Positions 21,603 through 33,568 of a stretch of 64,000 nucleotides of DNA are shown here, piece after piece. The notes below the pieces were generated by a model, which saw only the letters and a program-made list of their open reading frames with translations, searched no databases and had not been told where the DNA came from. Position numbers and translations under genes: made by a program. The stretch comes from Rhyacophila brunnea (lineage: Eukaryota > Arthropoda > Insecta > Trichoptera > Rhyacophilidae). Every line of letters begins with the position of its first letter. Position 1 is the stretch's first letter. The stretch spans positions 3,162,001 to 3,226,000 of the forward strand of contig JAGYXB010000825.1 of NCBI GenBank assembly GCA_022495005.1, in the 5' to 3' direction.

Positions 21603-24237
21603 AGCTGGCTCTCGCCAGTCTGTCTCGCTAGGTCTTGCAGACAGCTTTTCGTCATAGTGACTTAGTGTTGGATTTTAATATAATGATAATGGAAATATAA
21701 ATAGATATAATATACTCGTAATATCACCGATTTTGATAAATACAGCAATTCAAATGACAGAAAGGAGTAGAATCAGGCATGGGAGGCCTTTATCCAGCAG
21801 TAGATGGGTTCAGGTCAATGATGATAAGGACGATAGAAATTGGTATAATATAGTAGTAGAATCAGGTTCCGGAACCCTTCATCCAGCAGTAAATTGATCC
21901 TGGTTGATGATGATGACAATATGAATATGTAGATAAATGTAATATCACTGATTTTGATAAATACAGAAATTCATATCACAGAAAGGAGTAGAATCAGGCT
22001 AAGGAGGTCTTTATTAAGCAGTGGATTGGTTCAGGTCGATGATGATGATGATGACGATATGAATATGTAGATAAATATACTATCACCGATTTTGATAAAT
22101 ACAGCAATTCATATCACAGAAAGGAGTAGAATCAGGCTAGCGAGGTCTTTATTAAGCAGTGGATTGGTTCAGGTCGATGATGATGATGATGATAATGATG
22201 ATAATGATAATAATGACGATATGAATATGAAGATAAATATAATATCACCGATTTTGATAAATACAGCAATTCATATGACAGAAAGGAGTAGAATCAAGCT
22301 AGGGAGGTCTTTATTAAGCAGTGGATTGGTTCAGGTCGATGATGATGATGACGATATGAATATGTGGATAAATATAATATCACCGATTTTAATAAATACA
22401 TCAATTCATATGACAGAAAGGAGTAGAATCAGGCTAGGGAGGTCTTTATTCAGCAGTGGATTAATCCTGGTTGATGATGATGATGATGCTGATGATGATA
22501 TGAATATGAAAATAAATATAATATCACCGATTTTTATCAATACAGGGATTCATATGACAGAACGGAGTAAAATCAGGCTAGGGAGGTCTTTATTAAGCAG
22601 TGTATTGGTTCAGGTCGATGATGATGATGATGATAATGATGATAATGATAATAATGACGATATGAATATGAAGATAAATATAATATCACCGATTTTAATA
22701 AATACATCAATTCATATGACAGAAAGGAGTAGAATCAGGCTAGGGAGGTCTTTATTCAGCAGTGGATTAATCCTGGTTGATGATGATGATGATGCTGATG
22801 ATGATATGAATATGAAAATAAATATAATATCACCGATTTTTATCAATACAGGGATTCATATGACAGAACGGAGTAAAATCAGGCTAGGGAGGTCTTTATT
22901 AAGCAGTGTATTGGTTCAGGTCGATGTGATGATGATGATGATGATGATAATATGAATTTGTCGATAAATATAATATAACCGATTTTGATAAATACATAAA
23001 TTCATATGACAAAAAGGAGTAGAATCAGTCTATGGAGTCTTTATTAAGCAGAGGATTGATCCTGGTTGATGATGATGATGATGACAATATGAATATGTAG
23101 ATAAATATAGTATCACCGATTTTGATAAACACAGCAATTCATATGACAGAAAGGAGTAGATTCGGGCTAGGGAGGCCATTATCCAACAGTGGATTGGTTC
23201 AAGTCGATGATGATAAGATGGATAGAAATATGTATAATATCACAAATTTGTTAAACCAATAGTAGTAGAATCAGGTTGCGGAACTCTTCATCCAGCAGCG
23301 GATTGATCCTGGTTAATGATGATGATGATTATGATGACGATATGAATATGTAGATAAATAACATTAGAAATTCAATACTGTCAAGAATACAATCAACGTA
23401 GAGAGGCCTTCATCCAGCAGTGGATTTATTGAGGCTCGTGAGAATAATGGCAATATATATAGATAGGTAGATAATAATATATTATCACTGATTTTGATAA
23501 ATATAACAATTCATGTGTAAGTAAGGAGTCGAATAAGGCTGAGGAGGCCTGCATCCAGCAGTGGATAGGTCAAGATTGATGATGATAGGGACGATAAAAA
23601 TAGGTAGATATTATACAATTTGACTCATTTTGATAACTATAACAATTCGTATTAATTTCTTTCATTGTTTGCAATGGCAACTTTGTTAGTTTAATATGAC
23701 TATATTGTGATCTATGGATATTAGTAGCCTAGGTAATTATTCAATAAGTAAAAGTGTGTAACAGCCACAAAGAAGTATTTAAAAAAATCAAATTTGGAAT
23801 ATCATCTATGAAATGGCGGACAGTGGCGCACGCTGCTGTCAAAAAATATTATACGTAGTGAATTGAACCAAGATTATGGTTTTTTCACCGGAAAAAAGTG
23901 CGCCAATGCCTACAATACGATATTAGAAAAAAAATAATCAAATTCGTTTGTCAAATAAAGGATTAGAAGGTCTTAAGCGACGAAGTCGTCATTCTGTGAG
24001 GCGTAAACAGTAAATATGGCGATTGTATACGGTGTGTAAGAAAATATCGAATATAAACGTCACGTACATGTAAAATCATGGAAAATTTCTGAAATGTGTT
24101 CAATTCAATCGGTAGATGAATCGGTAGCGCACATTTTGAAGTGAAGATGTAAAAATAACAATAAAATGTCGCTTAAATGAGCTGTTGGTGTATTTTCCAA
24201 AATCTCTTAGGATAATAATATATAGGAGATAAATTAA
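21603..24237 (+). repeat. left arm of the 10-kb inverted structure
   Basis: Order: an 80-bp outer terminus, the minisatellite (about 21700-23640), then a unique inner segment containing GGTCTTAAGCGACGAAGTCG and CGATTGTATACGGTGTGT, ending near GATAATAATATATAGGAG. The right arm repeats this order in reverse complement. It differs by an extra segment of about 240 bp near its outer end (31320-31560) and by repeat number. Confidence 0.75.
21700..23640 (+). repeat. ~145-bp minisatellite built on a LINE/SINE tail
   Basis: About 13 degenerate units. Each carries CACCGATTTTGATAAATACA, CATATGACAGAAAGGAGTAG, GGAGGTCTTTATTAAGCAGT, GGATTGGTTCAGGTCGATGA and a variable (GAT)n run. The second half resembles the 3' end of lepidopteran RTE-type LINEs and their SINEs. 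A two-unit block is duplicated with a 306-bp period (22381-22620 and 22687-22923). The 287-codon frame at 22092-22955 is a by-product of this repeat, its Asp runs being translated GAT repeats. Confidence 0.85.
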
Positions 24238-24949
24238 AGTATATATAAATAAACCAACGGCGTTCCAATAAGCGTTTTTTCGTTTCCTTTTTCTTGAGTG
24301 TGTAATTAAACAAGATGATTAAGAGATAGTCAAAGAATCTAGTTTATCACAAGTTTTTTTTTTGTTTTGTTACGCCAAAGAAGTATAACTTCTAACGCGC
24401 GTACATAAGTACACACACCAAATTTTTTAAAATACCCTGCAGATATTTATTATTTAACCAAAAACAAGGTAGTAGTATTAGTAGTATTAATAAAATTGTG
24501 TTATTATTACTGAAGCCAGGGGTCGTGAGTTTTGGAAACCTTTGTTGGCGATAAATCTCACCTCCCCGAGAAGACTTCACTCTCTCCTCCTTTAAATTTG
24601 GCTCCGATCTAGCTAGATAATATCGCTCCGGGCGAAATTACGTTCACATCGCCGAATAAGCGCTGCGTCCCGCCCTTATCTCAGCTGTTCGGGTATTGTG
24701 CAGCTACAGCTCTATTTTTATCTTTATTTGATTGTTACGCCTTTTTGCAAGCTGCATACTAGCGATGCAGTATTGTTTGTACATATTAAACATAGCAATC
24801 GAAGAAATAACGGAATTATATCCATATAGCTGACAATATTGAACTGTATCTTTTTATTATCAGCAATTCATAAAAAATGATTGAAAATTTATTCTATTTG
24901 AGTTGCCTAGAGTTATAAGTCATGTTTTTCAATCTATAAAACATCGACA

Positions 24950-25920
24950 ATGTCACTCAATAATAATCATGGTTGGTTGGGACAATTATGGTCGCTTTCA
25001 ACCCTTTATTTCCCTACTACTTCAAATCCCCAGTTATTGTCACAAGTCCAGGTTACCAGTTATAACGGGTCATCAGTGAACCGTAATTGAATAACATTCA
25101 GTTACCTCAAGCTACCTCAAGACAACTGGCTCATCATGGCTTGGTAGAGATAGATCGTCGCGAGCAATGACATTATTAATGGACGACGCACTCAATACAG
25201 TAGCTAGCAAGCAAATTCGCGCATTCGCATGTATAGGTAGACGTCACGCAATTTCATTATGCGATATCACGCATCGGGAATTTATAGCAATATTACCTTT
25301 ATTGTAATGGCGGTAGAGCAGTGTTTCTAATGTCAATGTTCATTTGAGCGAACCCGTTCGAACCAAACCATTCGGCAGATCCAACAAAAAGCATCAGGAA
25401 TTTATAGCAATATCACCTTTATTGTAATGGCGTTAGAACAGATTATGCCATTCGGCAGACTCGACAATAAAGTGAGTGTCATTTTCTTTTCCAGATGATT
25501 AGTCCATATTAATGTCATTGGTCGCGAATAATTAAAAAGTTATTCGTAGACCATGGCCGGGTCAACTTGATATAGTGTGACCGTCGTCCAAGCGATAATT
25601 CTGAATACTTGGCAAGCCGTGATACTGGTTCTTGTCGTTCATCAACCGCTTATACACTTATAACCTAAGCCGTCTCTGAACATCAAATGCCGAGTACCGG
25701 GTGACCCAACAAACAATACCGCGTGAGTGATAGTGCAACCAGTCCACGGAGCTAGCCTCAACAGCATAAAAGATCAGTGCCTGGCATTCTATCATGACCC
25801 CACCCCCAGCATTCACATCCACGATCACAATCAATTACAGTCCACCGTAGAAAAAGCAACCAATGATATTTTATTATTTCATATCATAGTGCCTGAACAT
25901 AATACAAGGTGAAACCTGAG
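24950..25920 (-). repeat. repeat family C, copy 1
   Basis: Reverse-complement relative of 59335-59870 and 40545-41100. Shared blocks (plus-strand reading here) include TTCAAATCCCCAGTTATTGT, CTTGATATAGTGTGACCGTC and CAGTGCCTGGCATTCTATCA. It is interrupted by extra sequence, including the local duplication. No coding frame is shared; class unknown. Confidence 0.65.
25271..25467 (+). repeat. local tandem duplication (~121-bp period)
   Basis: GAATTTATAGCAATATTACC with TTATTGTAATGGCGGTAGA (from 25271) recurs from 25392 with a few changes. CCATTCGGCAGATCCAACAA (about 25368) recurs as CCATTCGGCAGACTCGACAA (about 25448). Confidence 0.75.
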
Positions 25921-26928
25921 CATCAAAAAATTAATCAAATAGAAAAATAGAAAATTTAAATAACAATAATATAATAATTTATGTAAATTAATCCAAATAT
26001 ACAATAATAAATAAAAATATTATAATTTAAATAAAATCAGCAGTTTGAGATCATCTCTCTTTCTCCAATATAATCTTTATATTTTGATCATAAAAAGGAT
26101 CTGCAGACAGTACAGACGGTATTTTATATTACACTCATAGAAATTTTATTGAAAACTAAGCATTCGTTTAAACAAAAAAAGAAAATCGTTTGAATAAATT
26201 TTCTTGCTTTGATGGTATGCGTATAAAATCAAATCTTGAATTCAAATTTGAAATCGAATTATATTATATATTATCATCGCCATCTTTGGCTTTACTCTTC
26301 GGCGAATCATGTCCTTGTCAAGAAGTAGATTCCATGCGTGATGGTACTCTGCTGACAATGTCGCTATGGACTTTTAATCGAAGCTTCAGATGTCCAACTC
26401 CTCTTTATCTTGTATGGCTCAACGATATCGATGCATTGCACGTGTTCTGCTCACCAAAGTCGTCCAATCAAGATATTATAGCGTGTGATTCTCTCGTTTG
26501 TTTATTATTTCACATACAATATGGGAAAAAATAATAAAAATTTTCATGCATACTTTTAAAACATCTCAGCGCATATCTTGATGGATACGTAGGAACATTC
26601 AATTTGGTTTCTTGTTCAGCATTCAACATACAGTTCGGTGTTTGGGAATAACCTTTTAACTATAAAATGTTGAATTTACAAGAGAACAATTTTAAGCTTT
26701 GAATTGCCCACATAAATCTCGGTTAATTTGAGAAAACATTTTAAAATAAATAACTGAAGAAGAATATGACAATAATTAGATTGTCATTTATTCCACTTAT
26801 CAGGAGAATAATCTCAATTATAAGTGATCAAACTATAATAAGGTCTTTGGTTATGTTTTTACCAAACTAACCGAAGTGTTTGTTCACATATCAACATTTT
26901 TTGTTATTACCATAGCGTTTTGAGCATT

Positions 26929-28595
26929 CCCTTAACCAGGTAATGGTAATATCCTTCCCACATACAATTTGGCTGTATTTTATCGGGCAATGTTACCCAC
27001 TATTTCTGTCAAAATTTAACAACGAATATATTGCCTATGACTTAAACACAATGCCGTGTGAATAGGAATACATCCGCAAGTTTGACGGTGAGTTGTTTTA
27101 CATGTCTCGACTTGAGCGTCCATTTCTAGAGCAAAGTAGTTAAATAATATCATAATGTCGAAAAAACACAATGTAAGTCGCAATATTTTTTATATTTGGT
27201 AGATTTTGAGTTATTCTCCTATATTTGTATTACAATTATGTAAAATAATTTATATTTTGTGAAATATAACGCATGGACTTATGTGGGGATTATACCACCT
27301 TTGCCCGTTGTCGTTTAATATTTTTATTACCATGAAACTAAAAAATCCCTATTTATTATAATTTTCAGGTACTTACCTCCAAGCCAAATGGAAATTGAAA
27401 ACATTATATAAGCAAGGAACATAACCTAAGGCAACAGAAGAAACATTCAGACGATGCAGGTTTTGTAGTACAAGACAGGTGGAAAAAAGGTCCAAATATG
27501 AATGCAAAATCTGCAAAGTGGCCTTGTGTGTAACTCAGTGCATGGAAGATTTCAATTAGAGATGGGAAAACTGGTCGATTTTGAAGACTAAGTATACTTA
27601 CTACCAGTATAAAAAAATACTTAGTATATAAACTTGTTCCAAATTACTTACTAGTATTTGGAATACTATATAGATCGTATGGCGTGCGTATGCGACAAAA
27701 GTTTCACACTCAACTGAAACTAAAACCATCTCCATATTATTAGAATTTTAAAATACGTATCGGCTCAGGGAACTCAGACTGTATATCGGGTCAATATAAT
27801 CGCTAAAAATACGCTGAGCTCAGCTTGTCGAAAAGTCCCATTTATTATCAAATTTTAAATTTATGAGTTGTTTTTCTGTTAGGATACAATATTATTGTTA
27901 ACAAAAATTAATAACAGTATTTTTTTTAATTTTTAGCATGTTTTGAGCGGTATATAACAAGCCTAAGCCTGTGCGTCATCTCACCACTGTGCTGCGACAC
28001 AAAATTTATGACCTATTATTATTCATACATTCGAACGCAATAGACTAATAAATTAAAATATACCTATATTCAAGTGCTATTTTATTCGTGCGCATTTAAT
28101 ATCAATAGTGTTGAAAGTCTACCAACTGGCGAGTGCACAGAACAGCGACTCGCGATGATATCATCACAAGTTTTTTGGAATAAGTTTATTGGGCCACAAA
28201 TACTTAGTATGGGTAGTTTCATCCAAAACTTGAGTACACAAACTGGTGACAGTATTACCAACTCACCTCTAATTTCCATACAGACAATAATTATTAATAA
28301 TTAATATTTTTTCCATTTTCTCTGTGTTTTGATGGATTGTAATAAATGTTATAAAAAAATTGCTTGTTTTATTTTGAACAATGTCAAGCTGTGGTAATAT
28401 ACATCCCACAATCTACTTGTTAAACCTTTCTCTTACCAGGCTATGGGAAAATCGTTCCCACATAGTTTTTCAGGAGTTTTCTTAGACCTACTGAAATTTC
28501 CATAAGTACATATTATAATTCACAAATAAATAAAGGTTATATTTCATTGAAATTATAATTATTGCTCTAATAAGCTCTTGGGGCCTGGTTAAGGG
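26929..28595 (+). mobile_element. piggyBac-like element remnant
   Basis: The left end CCCTTAACCAGG (26929-26940) matches inverted CCTGGTTAAGGG (28584-28595), and the right end is followed by TTAA (28596-28599). Inside, on the same strand, is the C-terminal cysteine cluster of a piggyBac transposase. CCC-type ends with TTAA fit the piggyBac superfamily. The left TTAA has decayed. A second left-end-like copy (28431-28464, CCAGGCTATGGGAAAATCG) lies near the right side, so two related ends may be nested. Confidence 0.6.
27425..27559 (+). pseudogene. piggyBac transposase C-terminal cysteine-rich domain
   Basis: The plus-strand frame reads TFRRCRFCSTRQVEKRSKYE followed by CKICKVALCVTQCMEDFN and stop TAG (27557-27559). 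The spacing C..C...(12)...C..C....LC...C is the zinc-binding domain that ends piggyBac transposases, used for binding the element ends. The DDD catalytic core is not visible upstream: the frame closes at a TAA just before 27425. A TTTTCAGG at 27362-27369 could be a splice acceptor but does not restore a longer frame. Only the tail of the gene remains. Confidence 0.75.
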
Positions 28596-28872
28596 TTAAA
28601 TGAAATAAAAATATCGGGTTATTACCGAATGGAAGATACTCGTAAATACAATAGTCACTATAGTGAACAAATTTTGACTCTTAACTCAAAATGACGAAAA
28701 AAGTAGTTATCAGGTTATGCCCAAACAACACCGAGTTGAATGAAAAAAAAACATCAAGTCAGAACTTAGTATTTACTTAATTCAAGCATCCTACTGTAGG
28801 CATTGAAAATACGATATTACAAAGGATAAGGAAGATTATTAATCTCCGATATATTACCTCCTATATATTACC

Positions 28873-31641
28873 TCCTATATATTATTATCCTAAGAGATTT
28901 TGGAAAATATACCAACAGCTCATTTAAGCGACATTTTATTGTTATTTTTACATCTTCACTTCAAAATGTGCGCTACCGATTCATCTACCGATTGAATTGA
29001 ACACATTTCAGAAATTTTCCATGATTTTACATGTACGTGACGTTTATATCCGATATTTTCTTACACACCGTATGCAATCGCCATATTTACTGTTTACGCC
29101 TCACAGAATGACGTCTTCGTCGCTTAAGACCTTCTAATCCTTTATTTGACAAACGGATTCGATTATTTTTATTCAAATATCGTAATGTAGGCATTGGCGC
29201 ACTTTTTTCCGGTGAAAAAACCATAATCATGGTACAATTCACTACGTATAATATCTTTTGACAGCGGGGTACGCCACTGACCGCCATTTCATAGATAACG
29301 TGATATTCCAAATTTTTTTTTTTTTTTTTTTAAATACTTTGTGGCTGTTCACTCAATCTTTTTTTATTGAATAATTACCTAGGCCACAAATTTCCATAGA
29401 TCAGATAGTCATATTAAACTAACAGAGTTGCCATTGCAAACAATGAAAAAAATTAATACGAATTGTTATAGTCATCGAAATGTGTGATATTGTATAATAT
29501 TTAACTATTTTTATCGCCCCTATCATCATCAATCTTGACCTATCCACTGCTGGATGAAGGCCTCCTCAGCCTTATTCTACTCCTTACTTACACATGAATT
29601 GTTATATTTATCAAAATCAGTGATATTATATTATTATCTACCTATCTATATATAATGCCATTATTATCACGAGCCTCAATAAATCCACTGCTGGATGAAG
29701 GCCTCTCTACGTTGATTGTATTCTTGACAGTATTATCACCATAGACTGATTCTACTCCTTTTTGTCATATGAATTTATGTATTTATCAAAATCGGTTATA
29801 TTATATTTATCTAAATATTCATATCGTCATCATCATCATCATCATCACACCGACCTGAACCAATATACTGCTTAATAAAGACCTCCCTAGCCTGATTTTA
29901 CTCCGTTCTGTCATATGAATCCCTGTATTTATAAAAAATCGGTGATAATATATTTATCAGCATATTCATATCATCATCATCATCATCAACCAGGATTAAT
30001 CCACTACTTAATAAAGACCTCCCTAGCCTGATTCTACTCCTTTCTGTCATATGAATTGCTGTATTTCTCAAAATCGGTGATATTATATTTATCTACATAT
30101 TCATATCGTCATTATCATTATCATCATCATCGACCTGAACCAATCCACTGCTTAATAAAGACCTCAATAGCCTGATTCTACTTCTTTCTGTCATATGAAT
30201 TTCTGTATTTATCAAAATCGGTGATATTATATTTATTTACATATTCATATCGTCATCATCATCATCATCGACCTGAACCAATCCACTGCTTAATAAAGAC
30301 CTCCTTAGCCTGATTCTACTCCTTTCTGTGATATGAATTTCTGTATTTATCAAAATCGGTGATATTACATTTATCTACATATTCATATCGTCATCATCAT
30401 CAACCAGAATCAATCCACTGCTGGATGGAGGGTTTTGCAACCTCATTCTACTACTATATTATACCTATTTCTATCTTCCTTATCATCATTGACCTGAACC
30501 CATCTACTGCTGGATAAAGGCCTCGCATGCCTGATCCTACTCCTTTCTGTCATTTGAATTGCTGTATTTATCAAAATCGGTGATATTATATTATATCTAT
30601 TTATATTTCCACTATCATTATGAGCCTGAATCAATCCACCGGTGGATGAAGGCCTTTTTTAAGTTGTTTGAATTTCTGTCGGTCATATGAATTGCTATAT
30701 TTATCAAAATTGCTGATATTATATTTACCCATTCATAATATCGTCATTATCATCATGAACCGAGATTCATCCACTGCTGGATGAAGGTTATCCCAACCCA
30801 ATTCTACTCTTCTTGGTCATATAAACTGCAATATTTTTTAAAATTTGTGATTTTATCTACCTACCCATTTATATCGTCATTATCGTCATCAACCTGTATT
30901 AATCCACTACTGAATGAAGGCCTCTTTAAGCTGATTTTACATCTTTAGGTCTTATAAATTCCTATTCTTATCAGATATAATATGTATTGCTTCATTATTT
31001 ATCAACATTTGTCTCGATATGAATGTCTCGCACCGGGAAACTATATTGTTTAAGGTTAATTTTTAAATTAAAATATGATTTTTAAAATAATATTCTATGG
31101 GTCCAAGCATTTATTTTTTATTGACAATGAAACGAAATAATGTTTAAATTTATTTTTTATGCTGCTAACCTTTTCTTTTATGTAAATGGGACCCAAAAGA
31201 GATTAATAATCGCGTTATATTGGATCGCTATTTATGATAATCACGATTGAGATTTATAATTATTTATCATATTTAAATGCACATACCTACACATATATTG
31301 TATTGAAATTAAAATGACAGTGGTAGCAATCGGCAATTGCCAGCTGTTCTGCTAGGCCTAGCAGCCTGAAATGGTGTCAGACGATATTGAGAAGGCCAGA
31401 CTCCAGAATAGACTACGCACATGACTCCAAATTTGTATTGGCAGTGACGACATGCAGATCGTAAAACTGACAAATCAGCTAAATGTTCAACTATCTGACG
31501 TGAATGGAAATCCATCCCGAAGGGAAAACTATGGCGCCGTTTATACACACTTTACAATTATTATATTAAAATCCAACACCAAGTCACTATGACGAAAAGC
31601 TGTCTGCAAGACCTAGCGAGACAGACTGGCGAGAGCCAGCT
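28873..31641 (-). repeat. right arm of the 10-kb inverted structure
   Basis: Reverse complement of 21603-24237. The inner end carries ATATATTATTATCCTAAGAG with an extra duplicated ATTACCTCCTATAT motif. The minus-strand frame 29087-29311 (ending RLSNKGLEGLKRRRRHSV) is open here, whereas its left-arm counterpart has a stop. I cannot assign it to a family. Confidence 0.75.
29500..31000 (-). repeat. minisatellite, right-arm copy
   Basis: About ten inverted units of the same approximately 145-bp repeat, with (ATC)n runs in plus-strand reading and the outermost units most diverged. It has fewer units than the left arm. Confidence 0.82.
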
Positions 31642-31964
31642 GGCTCAGCTAGTAACATATTATTATCTCTTAATTTAACGAAACATTCTTGATTACATTT
31701 ACATTTATTACACGTTTCCAGACACTACAAGATGATTAATAGTATTTATACTAAATTATAAGAAATCGTATAGGTATGTAGAGTTATTAATTTTCAATAT
31801 TATATCGCTAGATTAATTCATTAATAAGCATTTCAGTAAACTTAGACAAGATAACGTATAAATGACATCAATCGAGTGGTTTTGTTTCTGTCTTTTTTTA
31901 TTTAGTAACAAGAAGTGTTTATTACATCTTTACATTTTACGTTATTATATAAAATTCAAATTCA

Positions 31965-32560
31965 AATTTATTTATTTTACATATAATGAACATAATAAAT
32001 TATAAATTGAAAGCATTCATGACATGACATAAAACATGTGTTAACAAATTTTAAAATAAAAACACAGAGAAATGTGAGTTAATAATACAATAAGTAATGA
32101 AATAAGAAAAAAAAAGGAAAATAAATAAAATAAAATAACAAAAATATAAGTAGATGGAAGCACACAGAATGAACTTTGATAGACCCTATCTTAAATACTT
32201 CTAAAACAACGTCCACCTAAATTCACCTTCACGTAAGTGAGATATATTAATATCCGAAGCGATTTCATTAAACATGGTTATTGCCCTCCCTATTGGCATT
32301 ACTAATGGCAGGTTAGTTCTGCACCTTGGGAGAACAAACAACGGATGTCCTCGATTCCTAAGGTAATTATCAGAGACACACAAGCCAACACCACAAAGAA
32401 TGGCAGAGTTCACATTTACGCCGTGTATAAGTCTGAAAAAATATGTAGCCAAATAAAGATCCCTTCTAAATTTTAAGCTACAGTATGTAAGCATACCTAA
32501 GAGAAAGTCAATCGGATAGAGCCACATATAATATCCATACAGCCGAAAGTAAAGGAGATT
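31965..32560 (-). pseudogene. Jockey/CR1-like LINE 3' fragment, copy 3
   Basis: The minus-strand frame 32201-32527 reads YPIDFLLGMLTYCSLKFRRD, LCVSDNYLRNRGHPLFVLP, NLPLVMPIGRAITMFNEIA and EGEFRWTLF. It matches the C-terminus of the LINE at 7552-10330 but ends early at a stop. The 3' UTR and a TTGAA-type tail (about 31965-31985) follow. It is 5'-truncated and lies about 320 bp beyond the large inverted structure. Confidence 0.8.
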
Positions 32561-33009
32561 AGCAGAAATATAAATGTTTATTAATTTTCAATAGCATTCT
32601 CCAAATACCTAGGTACTCAAAGAAAAAAAACGTACAAAAATGTTTTCGTCAAAAATATCTACGTACCAAGAGAGATCTTTTAAAAACAAGTAATACTAAA
32701 CCGTACATGTTTGGTCTAATACAATTGAGTATAAATAAAAACAAATGTATCCGCTTCTATCAAATCTTCTATCTCTCTTTCAAATATTAGCAGATATTTT
32801 TTTACGTACAACAAAAACTATTATACTAGATGAAAACCAATACATTAATGATCGATTTTTGTTACAACGATTAGCATCCGTTAAAGATGGCACTATTTTT
32901 TTTTTATATAAGTAGTTATGAACGAAAAAAAATAATATATTGATTTCTTTTAAAAAGTCTGTATTTTAATAATATATCAAACTACCTATTCCATTTACAC
33001 ATAAACAGT

Positions 33010-33392
33010 ATTTTATTTTACAACGTTTTTATTTTCTTAACTTCCCGACTAGCTGGACATTTAAAACTTTTAGAATATATCAGAACACGATGCTAATGCA
33101 TTTTTTTAATACTTTTTGTCATCTTTAAGCAGAATTGAATTCATTTAAAGTTAATTCTTTTTTGTATGGAAAATTATTTCAGAATAAACAATTAAATTAT
33201 TAATATATACTTGCGTTACTATGGAAATCAACAAGAAACGTCAAAATGACATTTCAGTATTCTATATTATTTATTTGTTTGTTTTTTATTTACTTCATAT
33301 CAAGTACAAGTTTGAGAATATTGAGCATAATAATTCAACAGGATATTTAAAAACGTTGTATATAAAATGTTCTTTTTATCTTGTAATTATTT
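33010..33392 (-). repeat. MITE family A, copy 3
   Basis: Inverted copy. The left side reads TTTACAACGTTTTTATTTTC and runs directly into TTAACTTCCCGACTAGCTGG, lacking about 60 bp that other copies have there. It also lacks the stem-loop region. Frame 33221-33418 is a by-product. Confidence 0.7.
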
Positions 33393-33568
33393 TTAGTTAC
33401 GAGTATTACACAATTTGAACTATAATTTTATAGAATTCAATAAGCAAATTGCCAACATAAATGTATTAGTAAGTAGTAAAAACAAATTAAATTATTTTTA
33501 TTCCCGTCATCTCACAGTCAATAAACCCTACAACAACCTATTTATAATAATATCCTACACCAGCAGTA

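Larger units (their letters stand above)
24238..28872. other. spacer of the inverted structure
   Basis: Unique DNA between the arms. It holds a minus-strand copy of repeat family C (24950-25920), a local duplication (25271-25467) and a piggyBac-like remnant (26929-28595). The frame at 26190-26534 has no recognisable domain. Confidence 0.6.
21603..31641. mobile_element. 10-kb inverted structure (foldback-like)
   Basis: Two arms face each other. The outer 80 bp of the left arm (21603-21681, starting AGCTGGCTCTCGCCAGTC) is present inverted at about 31565-31641 with one or two differences. Each arm then holds the same approximately 145-bp minisatellite and ends with the same inner segment of about 600 bp (23640-24237 and 28873-29480). 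A 4.6-kb spacer lies between. The layout of long inverted arms with internal tandem repeats resembles FB/Galileo-type elements, but no transposase of such a class was seen. An inverted segmental duplication is the alternative. Confidence 0.7.

Noticed and set aside
22092..22955. 287-codon open frame with Asp-rich repeats
   Set aside because: It is the translation of the 145-bp minisatellite. The Asp runs are (GAT)n and the periodic ITERSRIRL blocks are the repeat unit. Neighbouring units break the frame.
26280..26500. Possible antisense piggyBac catalytic core (a DxxVEPYKxKRS-like stretch)
   Set aside because: Only a short, gapped resemblance; it is interrupted by stops and lies in the opposite orientation to the clear C-terminal domain.
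27560..27580. GAGATGGGAAAACTGG resembling a hAT end
   Set aside because: No matching inverted end or 8-bp duplication was found nearby.
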